Origin: Paludibacteraceae bacterium
GTDB taxonomy: Bacteria > Bacteroidota > Bacteroidia > Bacteroidales > Paludibacteraceae
Direction: 5' to 3'
Assembly (NCBI GenBank): GCA_017527905.1
Contig: JAFXPK010000053.1
Span: 1 to 64,000, forward strand
DNA: 64,000 nucleotides
Numbering within the stretch: position 1 is the stretch's first letter; every line of letters begins with the position of its first letter. Shown one piece after another: positions 55,353-62,885 of this stretch. A program made the position numbers and the translations under genes. A model generated the notes under the pieces. The model was given only the letters and a program-made list of their open reading frames with translations. It did not search any database and was not told the DNA's origin.

Positions 55353-56762
55353 TTACTCGAAGTAGCTGGAACCGTCGAAACAGTGGGTGCAAACCTGCTC
55401 CTTAGGCAAGCCTATCGCCTCGACCAAATCCTCCACCGTGCAGAACCTCAAGGAAGTGAGGTTGAAAGTGGAGCGGATATCCTCGACCATCTTCTTGTAT
55501 TCTGGGGAATCCGTCGTCTGATACTTCTGCAAATTCTTATCGTGCGCACCCTCGAACTTCTTAATGATACGTCTTGTGATCAAATCCAATTCGCTGTTCT
55601 TGGAGGCGAAGTTAAGAAATTCGCACGGATAAATCAACGGAGGACAAGAAATTCTCATATGCACCTCCTTCGCGCCGTATCCGTACAGAGCCGACACATT
55701 ATCAGACAATTGCGTTCCGCGGACGATAGAGTCGTCACAGAATATCACACGGCTACCCTCCAACAATTGCTTGTTCGGAATCAGTTTCATCTTAGCGACC
55801 AACTTACGGATCTCCTGCGTGGCAGGGGTAAAGCTACGAGGCCAAGTCGGCGTATATTTGATCAAGGCGCGTTTGTAAGGTATGCCGCTACCGTTGGAGT
55901 AACCGATGGCGAATCCGATACCCGAATCAGGCACAGCAGCCACATAGTCCGCGTCACACTTATCCTTCTTACCCATCAGGCAACCTGCGGCGTGGCGGGC
56001 AAAATCGACGTTCTTATTCTCATACGTGCTGACAGGGTAACCGTAGTACACCCACAAGAAAGAGCATATCTGCATCTTCTTACCAGGAGCGCGCAACTGC
56101 TCATAGTGGTCGGCGAACACCTGAACGATCTCGCCCGGACCGACGTTATAGCAAGGCTCATAGCCCAAGTTATGGAAAGAACAAGACTCGCAGGAGATCG
56201 CATAGCCATCCTCACCCTTGGCGATGATGACCGGCAGACGGCCCAGTTTGTCACGCCCGACGATGATACCGTTCTCCGTCAACAACATGATGGTGCAGGA
56301 GCCTTTGATTTTTCTATAGACATTCTCGATACCCTCCTTGAACGAGTCCGCGTCGGAAATGAGCAAAGCGATTAGCTCCGTCTGGTTGATCTTACCGGAG
56401 CTCATCTCCGAGAAAGGCATTTTCTTGTCCAGCAATTCCTTGCCCAATTCCTCGATATTGTTGATGCAAGCGATCGTGGCGATTGCGAAACGTCCCAGAT
56501 GAGAGTTGATCAAAATAGGTTGCGCATCCGTATCACTGATGACACCTATACCCGAATTTCCCTTAAATTTGGGCAGATTAGGCTCGAATTTCGTACGGAA
56601 ATAAGAGTTCTCGAGGTTATGTATGCTTCGAGTAAAACCGCCTTCCGCATCGAAGATAGCCATACCACCACGCTTAGTCCCCAGATGCGAGTTGTAATCC
56701 GTCCCGTAGAAGAGGTCCATCAAACAACTACTTTTTTTGACTGTACCAAAAAAACCGCCCAT
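55353..56762 (-). CDS. PurF-like protein lacking the N-terminal nucleophile cysteine (469 aa)
   Basis: Homologous to amidophosphoribosyltransferase, which makes phosphoribosylamine from PRPP and glutamine. The phosphoribosyltransferase motif VIFCDDSIVRGTQ (about residue 340) is intact. Four Cys matching the iron-sulfur ligands of the Bacillus-type enzyme can be placed: one in QICSFLWVYY, one in PPLIYPCEF and the pair CTHC near the end. But the mature N-terminus reads MGGFFGT where PurF has Met or a propeptide followed by Cys-Gly-(I/V)-F-G: the catalytic Cys is Gly. So it probably cannot use glutamine by the normal route and may use ammonia, or have become a regulator or another enzyme. I recall similar paralogues in other Bacteroidota beside a normal PurF. 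Confidence 0.88.
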   Translation of the reverse strand: MGGFFGTVKKSSCLMDLFYGTDYNSHLGTKRGGMAIFDAEGGFTRSIHNLENSYFRTKFEPNLPKFKGNSGIGVISDTDAQPILINSHLGRFAIATIACINNIEELGKELLDKKMPFSEMSSGKINQTELIALLISDADSFKEGIENVYRKIKGSCTIMLLTENGIIVGRDKLGRLPVIIAKGEDGYAISCESCSFHNLGYEPCYNVGPGEIVQVFADHYEQLRAPGKKMQICSFLWVYYGYPVSTYENKNVDFARHAAGCLMGKKDKCDADYVAAVPDSGIGFAIGYSNGSGIPYKRALIKYTPTWPRSFTPATQEIRKLVAKMKLIPNKQLLEGSRVIFCDDSIVRGTQLSDNVSALYGYGAKEVHMRISCPPLIYPCEFLNFASKNSELDLITRRIIKKFEGAHDKNLQKYQTTDSPEYKKMVEDIRSTFNLTSLRFCTVEDLVEAIGLPKEQVCTHCFDGSSYFE

Positions 56763-56764
56763 GT

Positions 56765-57376
56765 CTATTTATTGTTTAGATTTGAAATATCACTTTTTCT
56801 TTTTTCCAGCTCCTCGTAGATGCGAAGTGCCGCCCAAGCGTCCAAAGCCGCATAGTGTTTCTGTTTGTCCGTAAGGAAGTCAGCCTCCCAATTGGTGAGC
56901 CGCTGCGCCTTGGAGATGCGCATGTTAAAAATAATCGCATATATCTTCGAGAGGCTGTTGTCCTCTATCCCGAAGTCCTTCACGTAGGTTTGTAAGTCGA
57001 TGAACCCTGCGGGGCCAAACTCCATCTGCTTATGGATGGCATGGAAGTCATCCTTCAGGGAGAGACCTATCTTCAGTATTTTTTCCTCCTCGAAAATGGG
57101 TTTCAGGAGGGGCAGGCAATTGTTTTCCTTCAAGCGGAAGAGGAAACAAGTCTTTTCCGTGGACAATTGCACCAGACACACCGCATTGCTTTTCCCCTTG
57201 GCGAATGAAGGCCTCGTCTCCGTGTCGAAACCCAGCACCTTCTCTTTCATGAGAGCGGCGACCGCCTTTTTAGCCTCCCTTTCACTTTGGATTACGATTA
57301 TAGTTCCCTCGAACTGTGCAGGCTGCAACTGCGCCAGCTCCGTCTTCTCAATCGTTGGTCTAAACATCTCAGTCAT
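56765..57376 (-). CDS. DEDDy-type 3'-5' exonuclease domain protein (203 aa)
   Basis: A stand-alone DnaQ-like exonuclease of the RNase D/WRN type. Exo I is LGFDTETRPSF (Asp, Glu), Exo II is GLSLKDDFHAI (Asp), and Exo III is HYAALDAWAA with the Tyr and Asp that define the DEDDy class. No HRDC domain is present. It degrades single-stranded nucleic acid from the 3' end in the family; the natural substrate is unknown. It overlaps DUF5063 by eight bases and ends two bases before the PurF-like gene, so all three are likely co-transcribed. Confidence 0.92.
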   Translation of the reverse strand: MTEMFRPTIEKTELAQLQPAQFEGTIIVIQSEREAKKAVAALMKEKVLGFDTETRPSFAKGKSNAVCLVQLSTEKTCFLFRLKENNCLPLLKPIFEEEKILKIGLSLKDDFHAIHKQMEFGPAGFIDLQTYVKDFGIEDNSLSKIYAIIFNMRISKAQRLTNWEADFLTDKQKHYAALDAWAALRIYEELEKRKSDISNLNNK

Positions 57377-57968
57377 TGAAAAAATCTACTTCGTTCTGTT
57401 CATCATCAAGTTCTTCCCTTTCTTCCCCTTCGGAGAGCTCCTCGTCACTGTACAAGACGTTGTGGATGGCCCTCAAGGCATTCAGTGCGGATTGTCCCCA
57501 ATAGCCTCTGAATTCCTCCGCACAGGTGATCAGCGAATCGTTCATGATGGCCAGGTCTGCGGACTGGAAATTGCCTATCATGTCACGCAATTGCTGGTAC
57601 ACATCGGCCAAATTCTCCGAAATGCTCGCCACAATCGGTGTATCGCTGTACTTCATATCCTCTTGGAAAACTTCTAGATATTCGTCATGCTCGCCCACGA
57701 TGGATTGGATTTGCTCACGCACCGCATCATACTGACGCTCAGATACGTACGTCGTCAAATCAGAGATAGAGCAGGTGTCCATATCGGGCACCAAAGACAT
57801 CTTCAGATAAAGCAGGGGTAATAGTTTGGACATTTTGTCCAAGAACACCCGTTCGCCCATGCCGCCACATCGCTCGATGAAGGAGCAGTACTCTGCGGCT
57901 ACGGTAACGAACTCTATCGTGTTCTTATCGTAGACTGGATGTTGTGGATATTCTTCGCTAACGCTCAT
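57369..57968 (-). CDS. DUF5063-family protein (199 aa)
   Basis: An acidic, mostly helical, soluble protein (FVTVAAEYCSFIERCGGM; LLPLLYLKMSLVP; ending in a Glu/Asp-rich tail EELSEGEEREELDDEQNEVD). It fits the DUF5063 family, which in Bacteroidota often precedes a 3'-5' exonuclease gene, as here. Function unknown. A TAACTTTG box at 57993-57986 may be its -7 element, giving a leader of about 11 bases. Confidence 0.85.
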   Translation of the reverse strand: MSVSEEYPQHPVYDKNTIEFVTVAAEYCSFIERCGGMGERVFLDKMSKLLPLLYLKMSLVPDMDTCSISDLTTYVSERQYDAVREQIQSIVGEHDEYLEVFQEDMKYSDTPIVASISENLADVYQQLRDMIGNFQSADLAIMNDSLITCAEEFRGYWGQSALNALRAIHNVLYSDEELSEGEEREELDDEQNEVDFFND

Positions 57969-58335
57969 CTCTCACAATTTTGGCGCAAAGTTATAATTTT
58001 TTAGATTCCGAGGGAGGATTTATCCCCGCTTTTTCTCCACAATCGGACCGAATATTTTCCACAAACGTCCACATCCGAGAAACCGAGGTCCTTTCCCACA
58101 CGCCATTCCACTGGCGTTCCGCATCATTTAAAGCATAAAGATTGTTGAATACAACCACGGCGGTTTCATTTACCGCATTAGACAAGTAGCATTATTTACT
58201 ATTTAATCATTTACAATTTACAAATTGTGCTGATGCGGTTTGTTTCGATTCTCTTCCGTAGAGAAGAGACGATGTGTCGGCAGAGACGATGCGCACATCG
58301 TCTCTACATAATATCCGATGGGAAGCGAATTGTTT
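57969..58335. other. Non-coding gap with the DUF5063 promoter region
   Basis: 367 bases between two minus-strand genes. It holds a candidate -7 box for the gene at 57968, an AT-rich stretch (58185-58230), and a diverged copy of the palindromic repeat at 58258-58307. I found no gene here that I would support. Confidence 0.5.
58258..58307. repeat. Diverged copy of the palindromic repeat
   Basis: Two GAGACGATG half-sites at 58264-58276 and 58282-58291 precede the complementary CATCGTCTCTAC, so 58282-58305 forms a near-perfect hairpin and the first half-site offers an alternative pairing. The core AGAGACG...CGTCTCT is shared with the copies at 38307-38334 and 62625-62651, and ATCCGATG follows, as in the flank of those copies. 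It sits just after the stop at 58336 and may end the upstream six-gene transcript. Confidence 0.6.
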
Positions 58336-59118
58336 TTAATACAACTCCTCGTCCGCCGAAGAGCCTCTGTAAAAAGAGAAATAATAGCTAAGCACATAGC
58401 GGAAACCCCACCTGCCGTTCTTTTCGCTGCCATAACCGGGCGCATAGGAATGGTGGATACGATAATCGGTCTGACCCTTAACGTCCGTATGGAGCAACAC
58501 CTTGAATAGCACCTCCACGCCCAAGCAAAAATGGCCGGCCACAGGAGCCTTCATGCCGAGGAAAACCTCCCCCCAACGCGCCGTGTTCTTGCCTTTGTAG
58601 GAAAGGGTAGTTCGCTCCACGCCTTCCATTTCCCAATAGCCGTTCTCTATAGGATAACCACTGATTTCAGCGTTGAACCCCGGAGAACATCCGAAGTTCA
58701 ACCCCACATAGGATATAGGGGTCAGTTTCTTGTAATAGTCTTTCTTCCAGATATTAGCGGACAAGCCCGCCTTAAAGTAGAGTCCATCCACCTTATAGCA
58801 CAAATTGACGGCGGGGATAGGGTAATTATACTTATCGCTCGCATCGTGCGATTGGTAACCCAACACGAAAGACGGATAGAAACGATGGAAGAGGTCGAAC
58901 TCCATGCTGGCATTGTATCCCATGCGGGTAGCATCGAAAACATGCAGGATAGGGTCCATGACATCAACATCCACATAGCACCCGTAGAACACAGTCTGTG
59001 GTTTCGGCGTCGGCTTCTTCTTGTCGGATTGGTCTTCCCCCGCATGCGAAGGGAGGCTGAATGCCAGCAACAAGACTGCACTAATAATTTTCCAAATATA
59101 TCTTGACGTTCTTCGCAT
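58336..59118 (-). CDS. Outer-membrane beta-barrel-like protein, DUF6048-like (260 aa)
   Basis: A signal peptide (IISAVLLLAFSLPSHA) is followed by a Lys/Pro linker and a region of alternating amphipathic strands with many aromatic residues (FYGCYVDVDVMDP, YFKAGLSANIW, WGFRYVLSYYFSFYR), the look of a small outer-membrane barrel. I match it to the DUF6048 family, which in Bacteroidota follows a DUF6452 gene, as here. It overlaps the preceding gene by 38 bases. Last gene of the six-gene run from 62273. Role unknown. Confidence 0.8.
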   Translation of the reverse strand: MRRTSRYIWKIISAVLLLAFSLPSHAGEDQSDKKKPTPKPQTVFYGCYVDVDVMDPILHVFDATRMGYNASMEFDLFHRFYPSFVLGYQSHDASDKYNYPIPAVNLCYKVDGLYFKAGLSANIWKKDYYKKLTPISYVGLNFGCSPGFNAEISGYPIENGYWEMEGVERTTLSYKGKNTARWGEVFLGMKAPVAGHFCLGVEVLFKVLLHTDVKGQTDYRIHHSYAPGYGSEKNGRWGFRYVLSYYFSFYRGSSADEELY

Positions 59119-59749
59119 CGCTTAAATTAGTTACTGTGGAATCCACAACGGATACCGTTCCGATACCATTATGGAGGAATTTGACGTTCTTCAGAACATG
59201 GGAAACGAAACATCCGCATTCAGCGGAAACGAACTCGACCGTATTCGTGTAGTCGAAGACCAACGTGTCGACCTCGGGGCGTGACACCACAAACGTAGTG
59301 TCGTCCTGCGTCCAACGCAACAAACGGACCTCATCGGACCCTTCAAATGTGAAAACACCCGTCGCCTCGTCAAGCTTATATGAAGGGAACTCGACGTCGC
59401 CCGCCTCAGTTGCCAACCGGACGGACGAACCCAAATAGAGGAACTCATACGAGGAATGGTCGGTCACCACCGCACACGAGTACATACACCGTTCCGCCTG
59501 ATTGTCGAGCCGAAGTTGAATCGACGGTTGCAGGCCACAATTCAGCACCGAATCGGTCCCCACGCCCTTCAACACCAGCAACGCCGGTGATACGGCGACG
59601 GATGTGTCCATCTCGGAATAGAACGAGAGCGTCGTCGGCGCATACATCAGCTCATCGCAATGGTCATTCTTGCAGGATGGCAATGTCAATAGAGCGGCAC
59701 TCGCCACAGCCCACAAGACGAACGATAATCTCAACCCAATCTTTTTCAT
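59081..59749 (-). CDS. Lipoprotein, DUF6452-like (222 aa)
   Basis: The signal peptide ends in LLTLPSC, a lipobox, so the protein is lipid-anchored. The mature part is beta-rich with seven or eight cysteines including NDHCDE at the start and SAECGCFVSHVL near the end, a pattern I associate with DUF6452. It is paired with the DUF6048-like barrel protein. The four-base overlap with the nitroreductase gene shows coupled translation, though the functions seem unrelated. Assignment to the DUF is from memory of the pattern. Confidence 0.8.
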   Translation of the reverse strand: MKKIGLRLSFVLWAVASAALLTLPSCKNDHCDELMYAPTTLSFYSEMDTSVAVSPALLVLKGVGTDSVLNCGLQPSIQLRLDNQAERCMYSCAVVTDHSSYEFLYLGSSVRLATEAGDVEFPSYKLDEATGVFTFEGSDEVRLLRWTQDDTTFVVSRPEVDTLVFDYTNTVEFVSAECGCFVSHVLKNVKFLHNGIGTVSVVDSTVTNLSDAKNVKIYLENY

Positions 59750-60264
59750 ATATAGGAAACTATTTCCGACAAATCCTTTCTGTTTTTAGAAGGCGTACTA
59801 TCCGTCGCAGGGAACCCGATAGGAATGATGACGCAAGGCTCCCACTCTTCCGACAAGCCTAGCATCGCCTTGCATGCCACCGCATCGAAGTTGCAGACCC
59901 AGCATGTGCCCAATCCTAAAGATGTGGCAGACAAAGTGATATGCTCCGTGGCGATCGCCACATCGATGTCGCAATGGTCCTTCCCGTCAGCGGGACGCTT
60001 CCATGAAGCCGAATGGTCACCACACACGACGATGTAGACGGGCGCGGTCGCGAACCACTCCCTATCGTAGCAACCACGCAGGCGGGACTTCGCCTCCTCG
60101 CTCCGCACGACGACGAACTTCCATGGCTGTTTGTTGACAGCGGAAGGCGCCAAACGGGCAGCCTCAAGGACCTTGTCCAACAATTCGTCCGGAACAGGAC
60201 GGGCCTGGTAGCCACGGACGGAATAACGAGACTCAGACAATTTCAGGAAATCCATACCGATCAC
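59746..60264 (-). CDS. Nitroreductase-family flavoprotein (172 aa)
   Basis: A short FMN-dependent oxidoreductase. The N-terminal SRYSVRGYQARPVP and RLAPSAVNKQPWKFVVV are the FMN-binding motifs, and GLGTCWVCNFD with the final IPIGFPA completes the fold. These enzymes use NAD(P)H to reduce nitro groups, quinones or flavins; the physiological substrate is unknown. An internal ATG at residue 4 (60255) gives the more usual start MDFLKLSESR. Confidence 0.92.
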   Translation of the reverse strand: MIGMDFLKLSESRYSVRGYQARPVPDELLDKVLEAARLAPSAVNKQPWKFVVVRSEEAKSRLRGCYDREWFATAPVYIVVCGDHSASWKRPADGKDHCDIDVAIATEHITLSATSLGLGTCWVCNFDAVACKAMLGLSEEWEPCVIIPIGFPATDSTPSKNRKDLSEIVSYI

Positions 60265-60785
60265 TTAAACGATTTAACTTCACTCTTCAACGCACTCAAT
60301 GCCAAGTCGATAGGAGTCTCGTTCACCGCATTGTAGCGTTCTATGATCATCTTGGACAACTCCAAGGCTGGCATATCGTCCGGCATATCCGAAGCGATCG
60401 AATTAACCAATTGGATCAGACTATCCTTCGCGTTACGCGTCAACAACCACACGTCATTGCCCACATAGATCTGTTGCGTGACATTGTGCTCGAACTCCTC
60501 GCGGATCGTGTTGAGCAAAGCGATATGCAACTCATGCACCGTCATGTTAGGCATCTGTGTCCTTATCAGCAAAGACTCAGGCTTCATGCGCTCCAAGAAC
60601 AAAGCGAGGCGCTCGTAAGCGGTCAGCTTCACTGGAGTCAACGCCTTCGCCGACTCCTTCTTCATCTCGTAGAAACGGGTACGCTCCGCATTACGGAGCA
60701 GGTCGCGCAGCACATAATAGGCGGCCAGCAACACAAGGATACCCGGAATCGTGATCTTAGCTATTTCCAACAAGAAATTCATCAT
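60261..60785 (-). CDS. Conserved membrane-anchored protein (174 aa)
   Basis: One N-terminal membrane segment (IAKITIPGILVLLAAYYVL) is followed by a mostly helical cytosolic domain with the motif AYERLALFLERMKPESL and HELHIALLNTIREEFEHNVTQQIYV. I recall similar proteins in many Bacteroidota genomes without a known function and cannot name the family reliably. It lies inside the run of overlapping genes between the glycosyltransferase and the nitroreductase (four-base overlap with the latter). Confidence 0.82.
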   Translation of the reverse strand: MMNFLLEIAKITIPGILVLLAAYYVLRDLLRNAERTRFYEMKKESAKALTPVKLTAYERLALFLERMKPESLLIRTQMPNMTVHELHIALLNTIREEFEHNVTQQIYVGNDVWLLTRNAKDSLIQLVNSIASDMPDDMPALELSKMIIERYNAVNETPIDLALSALKSEVKSFK

Positions 60786-60792
60786 ATCGATA

Positions 60793-61761
60793 TCAATCTA
60801 AGTTTATAGTACTATCCAATTTATAATCATTACGCTCCGAAGAGGAACGCGCGATCATCTCGCCCAAGAATCCGCACAGGAAGAGCTGCGTACCGATGAT
60901 CATGGTGGTAAGCGCCAAATAGAAATATGGGCTGGACGTCACCAAAGGAGCGCTTGTCCCTTCCATGATGTGGCACAATTTCGCACCACCCACAACACAA
61001 ACGGAGACAAAACCGACCAGGAACATCAGGGAACCCACCACCCCGAAGAAGTGCATTGGTTTTTTCCCGAAAGTGGAAAGGAACCATAGGGTGAGAAGAT
61101 CCAAGTAACCATTCACGAAACGGTTCAAGCCGAACTTCGTGGTGCCATACTTACGGGCTTGGTGGATAACCACCTTCTCGCCTATTTTCTTAAAGCCTGC
61201 GTTCTTGGCCAGATAAGGCACGTAGCGGTGCATCTCGCCATAGACCTCAATGCTCTTCACCACATTCTTACGGTAGGCCTTCAGTCCGCAGTTGAAGTCA
61301 TGCAGCTTGATGCCCGAGATGAGACGGGTGGTCGCATTGAACAATTTGGAAGGCAAGTTCTTGGCAAGCTTGGAGTCGTATCTTTTCTTTTTCCAGCCGG
61401 ACACCAAGTCATACCCGTCCTCCTTCACCATGCGGTAGAGTTCAGGAATCTCGTCGGGACTATCCTGCAGATCGGCATCCATCGTGATGACCACATCACC
61501 CTGGGCGCGGTCGAAACCGCAGTAGAGAGCGGCGGACTTGCCATAGTTGCGGCGGAACGAAATGCCCTTCACCGCAGGGTTCTCCTTCGCCATATTCTCT
61601 ATGATTTGCCAAGACGAGTCAGAACTTCCGTCATTCACAAAAATCACTTCATAAGTAAATTGATGAGCCTCCATCACACGCTTGATCCATGCGAAAAGCT
61701 CAGGGAGAGACTCCTCCTCATTGTACAAAGGGACAACAACAGAAATGTCCATATCTTTCAA
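60793..61761 (-). CDS. GT2 glycosyltransferase with two C-terminal membrane segments (322 aa)
   Basis: A DPM1/ArnC-type family 2 glycosyltransferase that would transfer a sugar from a nucleotide donor to polyprenyl phosphate at the inner membrane. SVVVPLYNEEESLPEL starts the GT-A fold; DADLQDSPDE carries the metal-binding Asp; the region around FNCGLKAYRKNV is typical. Two membrane segments (FFGVVGSLMFLVGFVSVCVV and LALTTMIIGTQLFLCGFLG) close the protein. It overlaps the DUF4199 gene by four bases; this gene pair recurs in Bacteroidota. Confidence 0.93.
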   Translation of the reverse strand: MKDMDISVVVPLYNEEESLPELFAWIKRVMEAHQFTYEVIFVNDGSSDSSWQIIENMAKENPAVKGISFRRNYGKSAALYCGFDRAQGDVVITMDADLQDSPDEIPELYRMVKEDGYDLVSGWKKKRYDSKLAKNLPSKLFNATTRLISGIKLHDFNCGLKAYRKNVVKSIEVYGEMHRYVPYLAKNAGFKKIGEKVVIHQARKYGTTKFGLNRFVNGYLDLLTLWFLSTFGKKPMHFFGVVGSLMFLVGFVSVCVVGGAKLCHIMEGTSAPLVTSSPYFYLALTTMIIGTQLFLCGFLGEMIARSSSERNDYKLDSTINLD

Positions 61762-62273
61762 CTATTATTTTTTTTATTTTTTCTAACAATGGAGGCGGAA
61801 GCGACAAGCGAAATGAGGCATCCCAAGATTGAGAAGATCCAAATGGAAGAGAATGCCATATCCGCCGCGGAGGTGTTCTTCATTTCTTCCGCCACGGCCA
61901 CTTGATCCTCCGTCGCGGCATGCTTCGCCCAATACTGGGAAGAGACATGCACCGCTTGGGCAAAACCGTCAGGATCGAGCCACCGACAGTAGACAAAGAC
62001 GGCGACCGCCACGATCGTCGATGCGAAGAACGACATAAACACGCACATATGGAACGACTTCCCATAGGGAATAACTCCCCCCAATACGTTGTCCCGGTAA
62101 TCCCCCACATACATCGTCATACACCGATAGATGGAGAAGAACATCATGATCATCAGGAACAATGAAATGGCCGGGGAAAGGACGGTCAGGTATATGCACC
62201 CCGCCAAAATCAAGCCGAGGACAAGTCCCCCGCGCATTGATACCTCAACCATATTTTGTGATGTTTTTTCCAA
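61758..62273 (-). CDS. DUF4199-family membrane protein (171 aa)
   Basis: Four membrane segments with a soluble loop (about residues 110-140, rich in Ala and Gln) and a short basic tail (RKNKKNNS). Topology and position upstream of a GT2 glycosyltransferase fit DUF4199. It may help the transferase work on its lipid substrate, but that is inference from gene order. A TATTTTTG box at 62300-62293 could be the -7 element for the whole six-gene run. Confidence 0.87.
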   Translation of the reverse strand: MEKTSQNMVEVSMRGGLVLGLILAGCIYLTVLSPAISLFLMIMMFFSIYRCMTMYVGDYRDNVLGGVIPYGKSFHMCVFMSFFASTIVAVAVFVYCRWLDPDGFAQAVHVSSQYWAKHAATEDQVAVAEEMKNTSAADMAFSSIWIFSILGCLISLVASASIVRKNKKNNS

Positions 62274-62354
62274 CTTCCACCCAATTTCTCCACAAAAATA
62301 CTCTTTTTTCAGTCCATACCGTAATTTTTCAAGAAAAATAATTAGCCGAAAGCG

Positions 62355-62385
62355 TTTGTCAGTATAAAAAAAATGTCTACTTTCG
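62355..62385 (+). promoter_or_regulatory. Promoter of the SRP RNA gene
   Basis: TTTG at 62355-62358, 19 bases, then TACTTTCG at 62378-62385, one base from the TAnnTTTG consensus, immediately before the RNA's 5' stem at 62387. Confidence 0.55.
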
Positions 62386-62386
62386 C

Positions 62387-62488
62387 GGTGGGTAAGTCCT
62401 ACACGACCAGCTCCCTTCTAGTTCCCCAGGGCCTGACCGCAGCAAGGAGAGTCGGTTGTAGCGGTGCGATGTAGTAAGCTTGCCCACC
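62387..62488 (+). ncRNA. ffs: Signal recognition particle RNA (small bacterial type)
   Basis: GGTGGGTAAG at the 5' end pairs with CTTGCCCACC at the 3' end, closing an RNA of about 102 nucleotides. The apical part contains CCCCAGGGCCTGACCGCAGC followed by AAGGAG, the conserved Ffh-binding loop region (domain IV). The small size with no Alu domain fits Bacteroidota SRP RNA. It binds Ffh to target nascent membrane proteins. It is directly followed by tRNA-Thr with a one-base gap. Confidence 0.85.
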
Positions 62489-62489
62489 T

Positions 62490-62563
62490 GCCTCTTTAGC
62501 TCAGTTGGCCAGAGCACGTGATTTGTAATCTCGGGGTCGTTGGTTCGAATCCGACAAGAGGCT
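62490..62563 (+). tRNA. tRNA-Thr (anticodon TGT)
   Basis: A 74-base cloverleaf. The acceptor stem is GCCTCTT with AAGAGGC and discriminator T; the D-arm is GCTCAGTTGGCCAGAGC; the anticodon loop is TTTGTAA, giving TGT (reads ACA); the T-arm contains GGTTCGAATCC. The 3' CCA is not encoded, which fits the presence of the CCA-adding enzyme at 50075-51484. Confidence 0.96.
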
Positions 62564-62575
62564 CAAAAAGGAATC

Positions 62576-62604
62576 GAAAGCCAGTGTTCTCACTGGCTTT
62601 TTTT
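62576..62604 (+). terminator. Terminator after the tRNA gene
   Basis: AAAGCCAGTG pairs with CACTGGCTTT around a four-base loop (TTCT) and runs straight into T7. It ends the ffs-tRNA transcript. Confidence 0.88.
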
Positions 62605-62621
62605 ATGGCTAATGGGCAACC

Positions 62622-62885
62622 GCATAGAGACGCAAAATGTTGCGTCTCTACAGAACCACGCCTCGCAACGGATCCGAAAATTCCGCAAAAATGATTTCAC
62701 AGGACCTGCCCCAATTCTTAATTCGCACCATGTGTTAATGATTTTTCGGTGTCCTTGGCATCCGATGGTTGTCGCTCAGGCGCATAGAGACGCAAAATGT
62801 TGCGTCTCTACAGAACCGAAACACACAACGGATTCATAAATTCCGCAAAAATGAATCCTCGGCCCCAAAAATTCATAATTCATAA
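62622..62885. repeat. Two tandem copies of the MITE-like palindromic element
   Basis: Two palindromes of TAGAGACGCAA, four bases, TTGCGTCTCTA (62625-62651 and 62785-62811) are each followed by AGAACC, a CAACGGAT motif and AATTCCGCAAAAATGA, and end near AATTC. The second copy with its left flank (62722-62885) matches 38232-38405 in reverse complement over about 170 bases. The first copy is diverged after its palindrome. They fill the gap between the tRNA terminator and the recQ stop. A short spurious frame runs through them. Confidence 0.8.

Noticed and set aside
55383-56375. Plus-strand frame of 330 codons
   Set aside because: Antisense to the PurF-like gene with conserved motifs on the minus strand.
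57991-58185. Minus-strand frame of 64 codons in the gap before DUF5063
   Set aside because: No family, no promoter at a suitable distance, and it covers the likely promoter of the DUF5063 gene.
62540-62839. Plus-strand frame of 99 codons after the tRNA
   Set aside because: It begins inside the tRNA gene, crosses a terminator and is built largely from repeat sequence.
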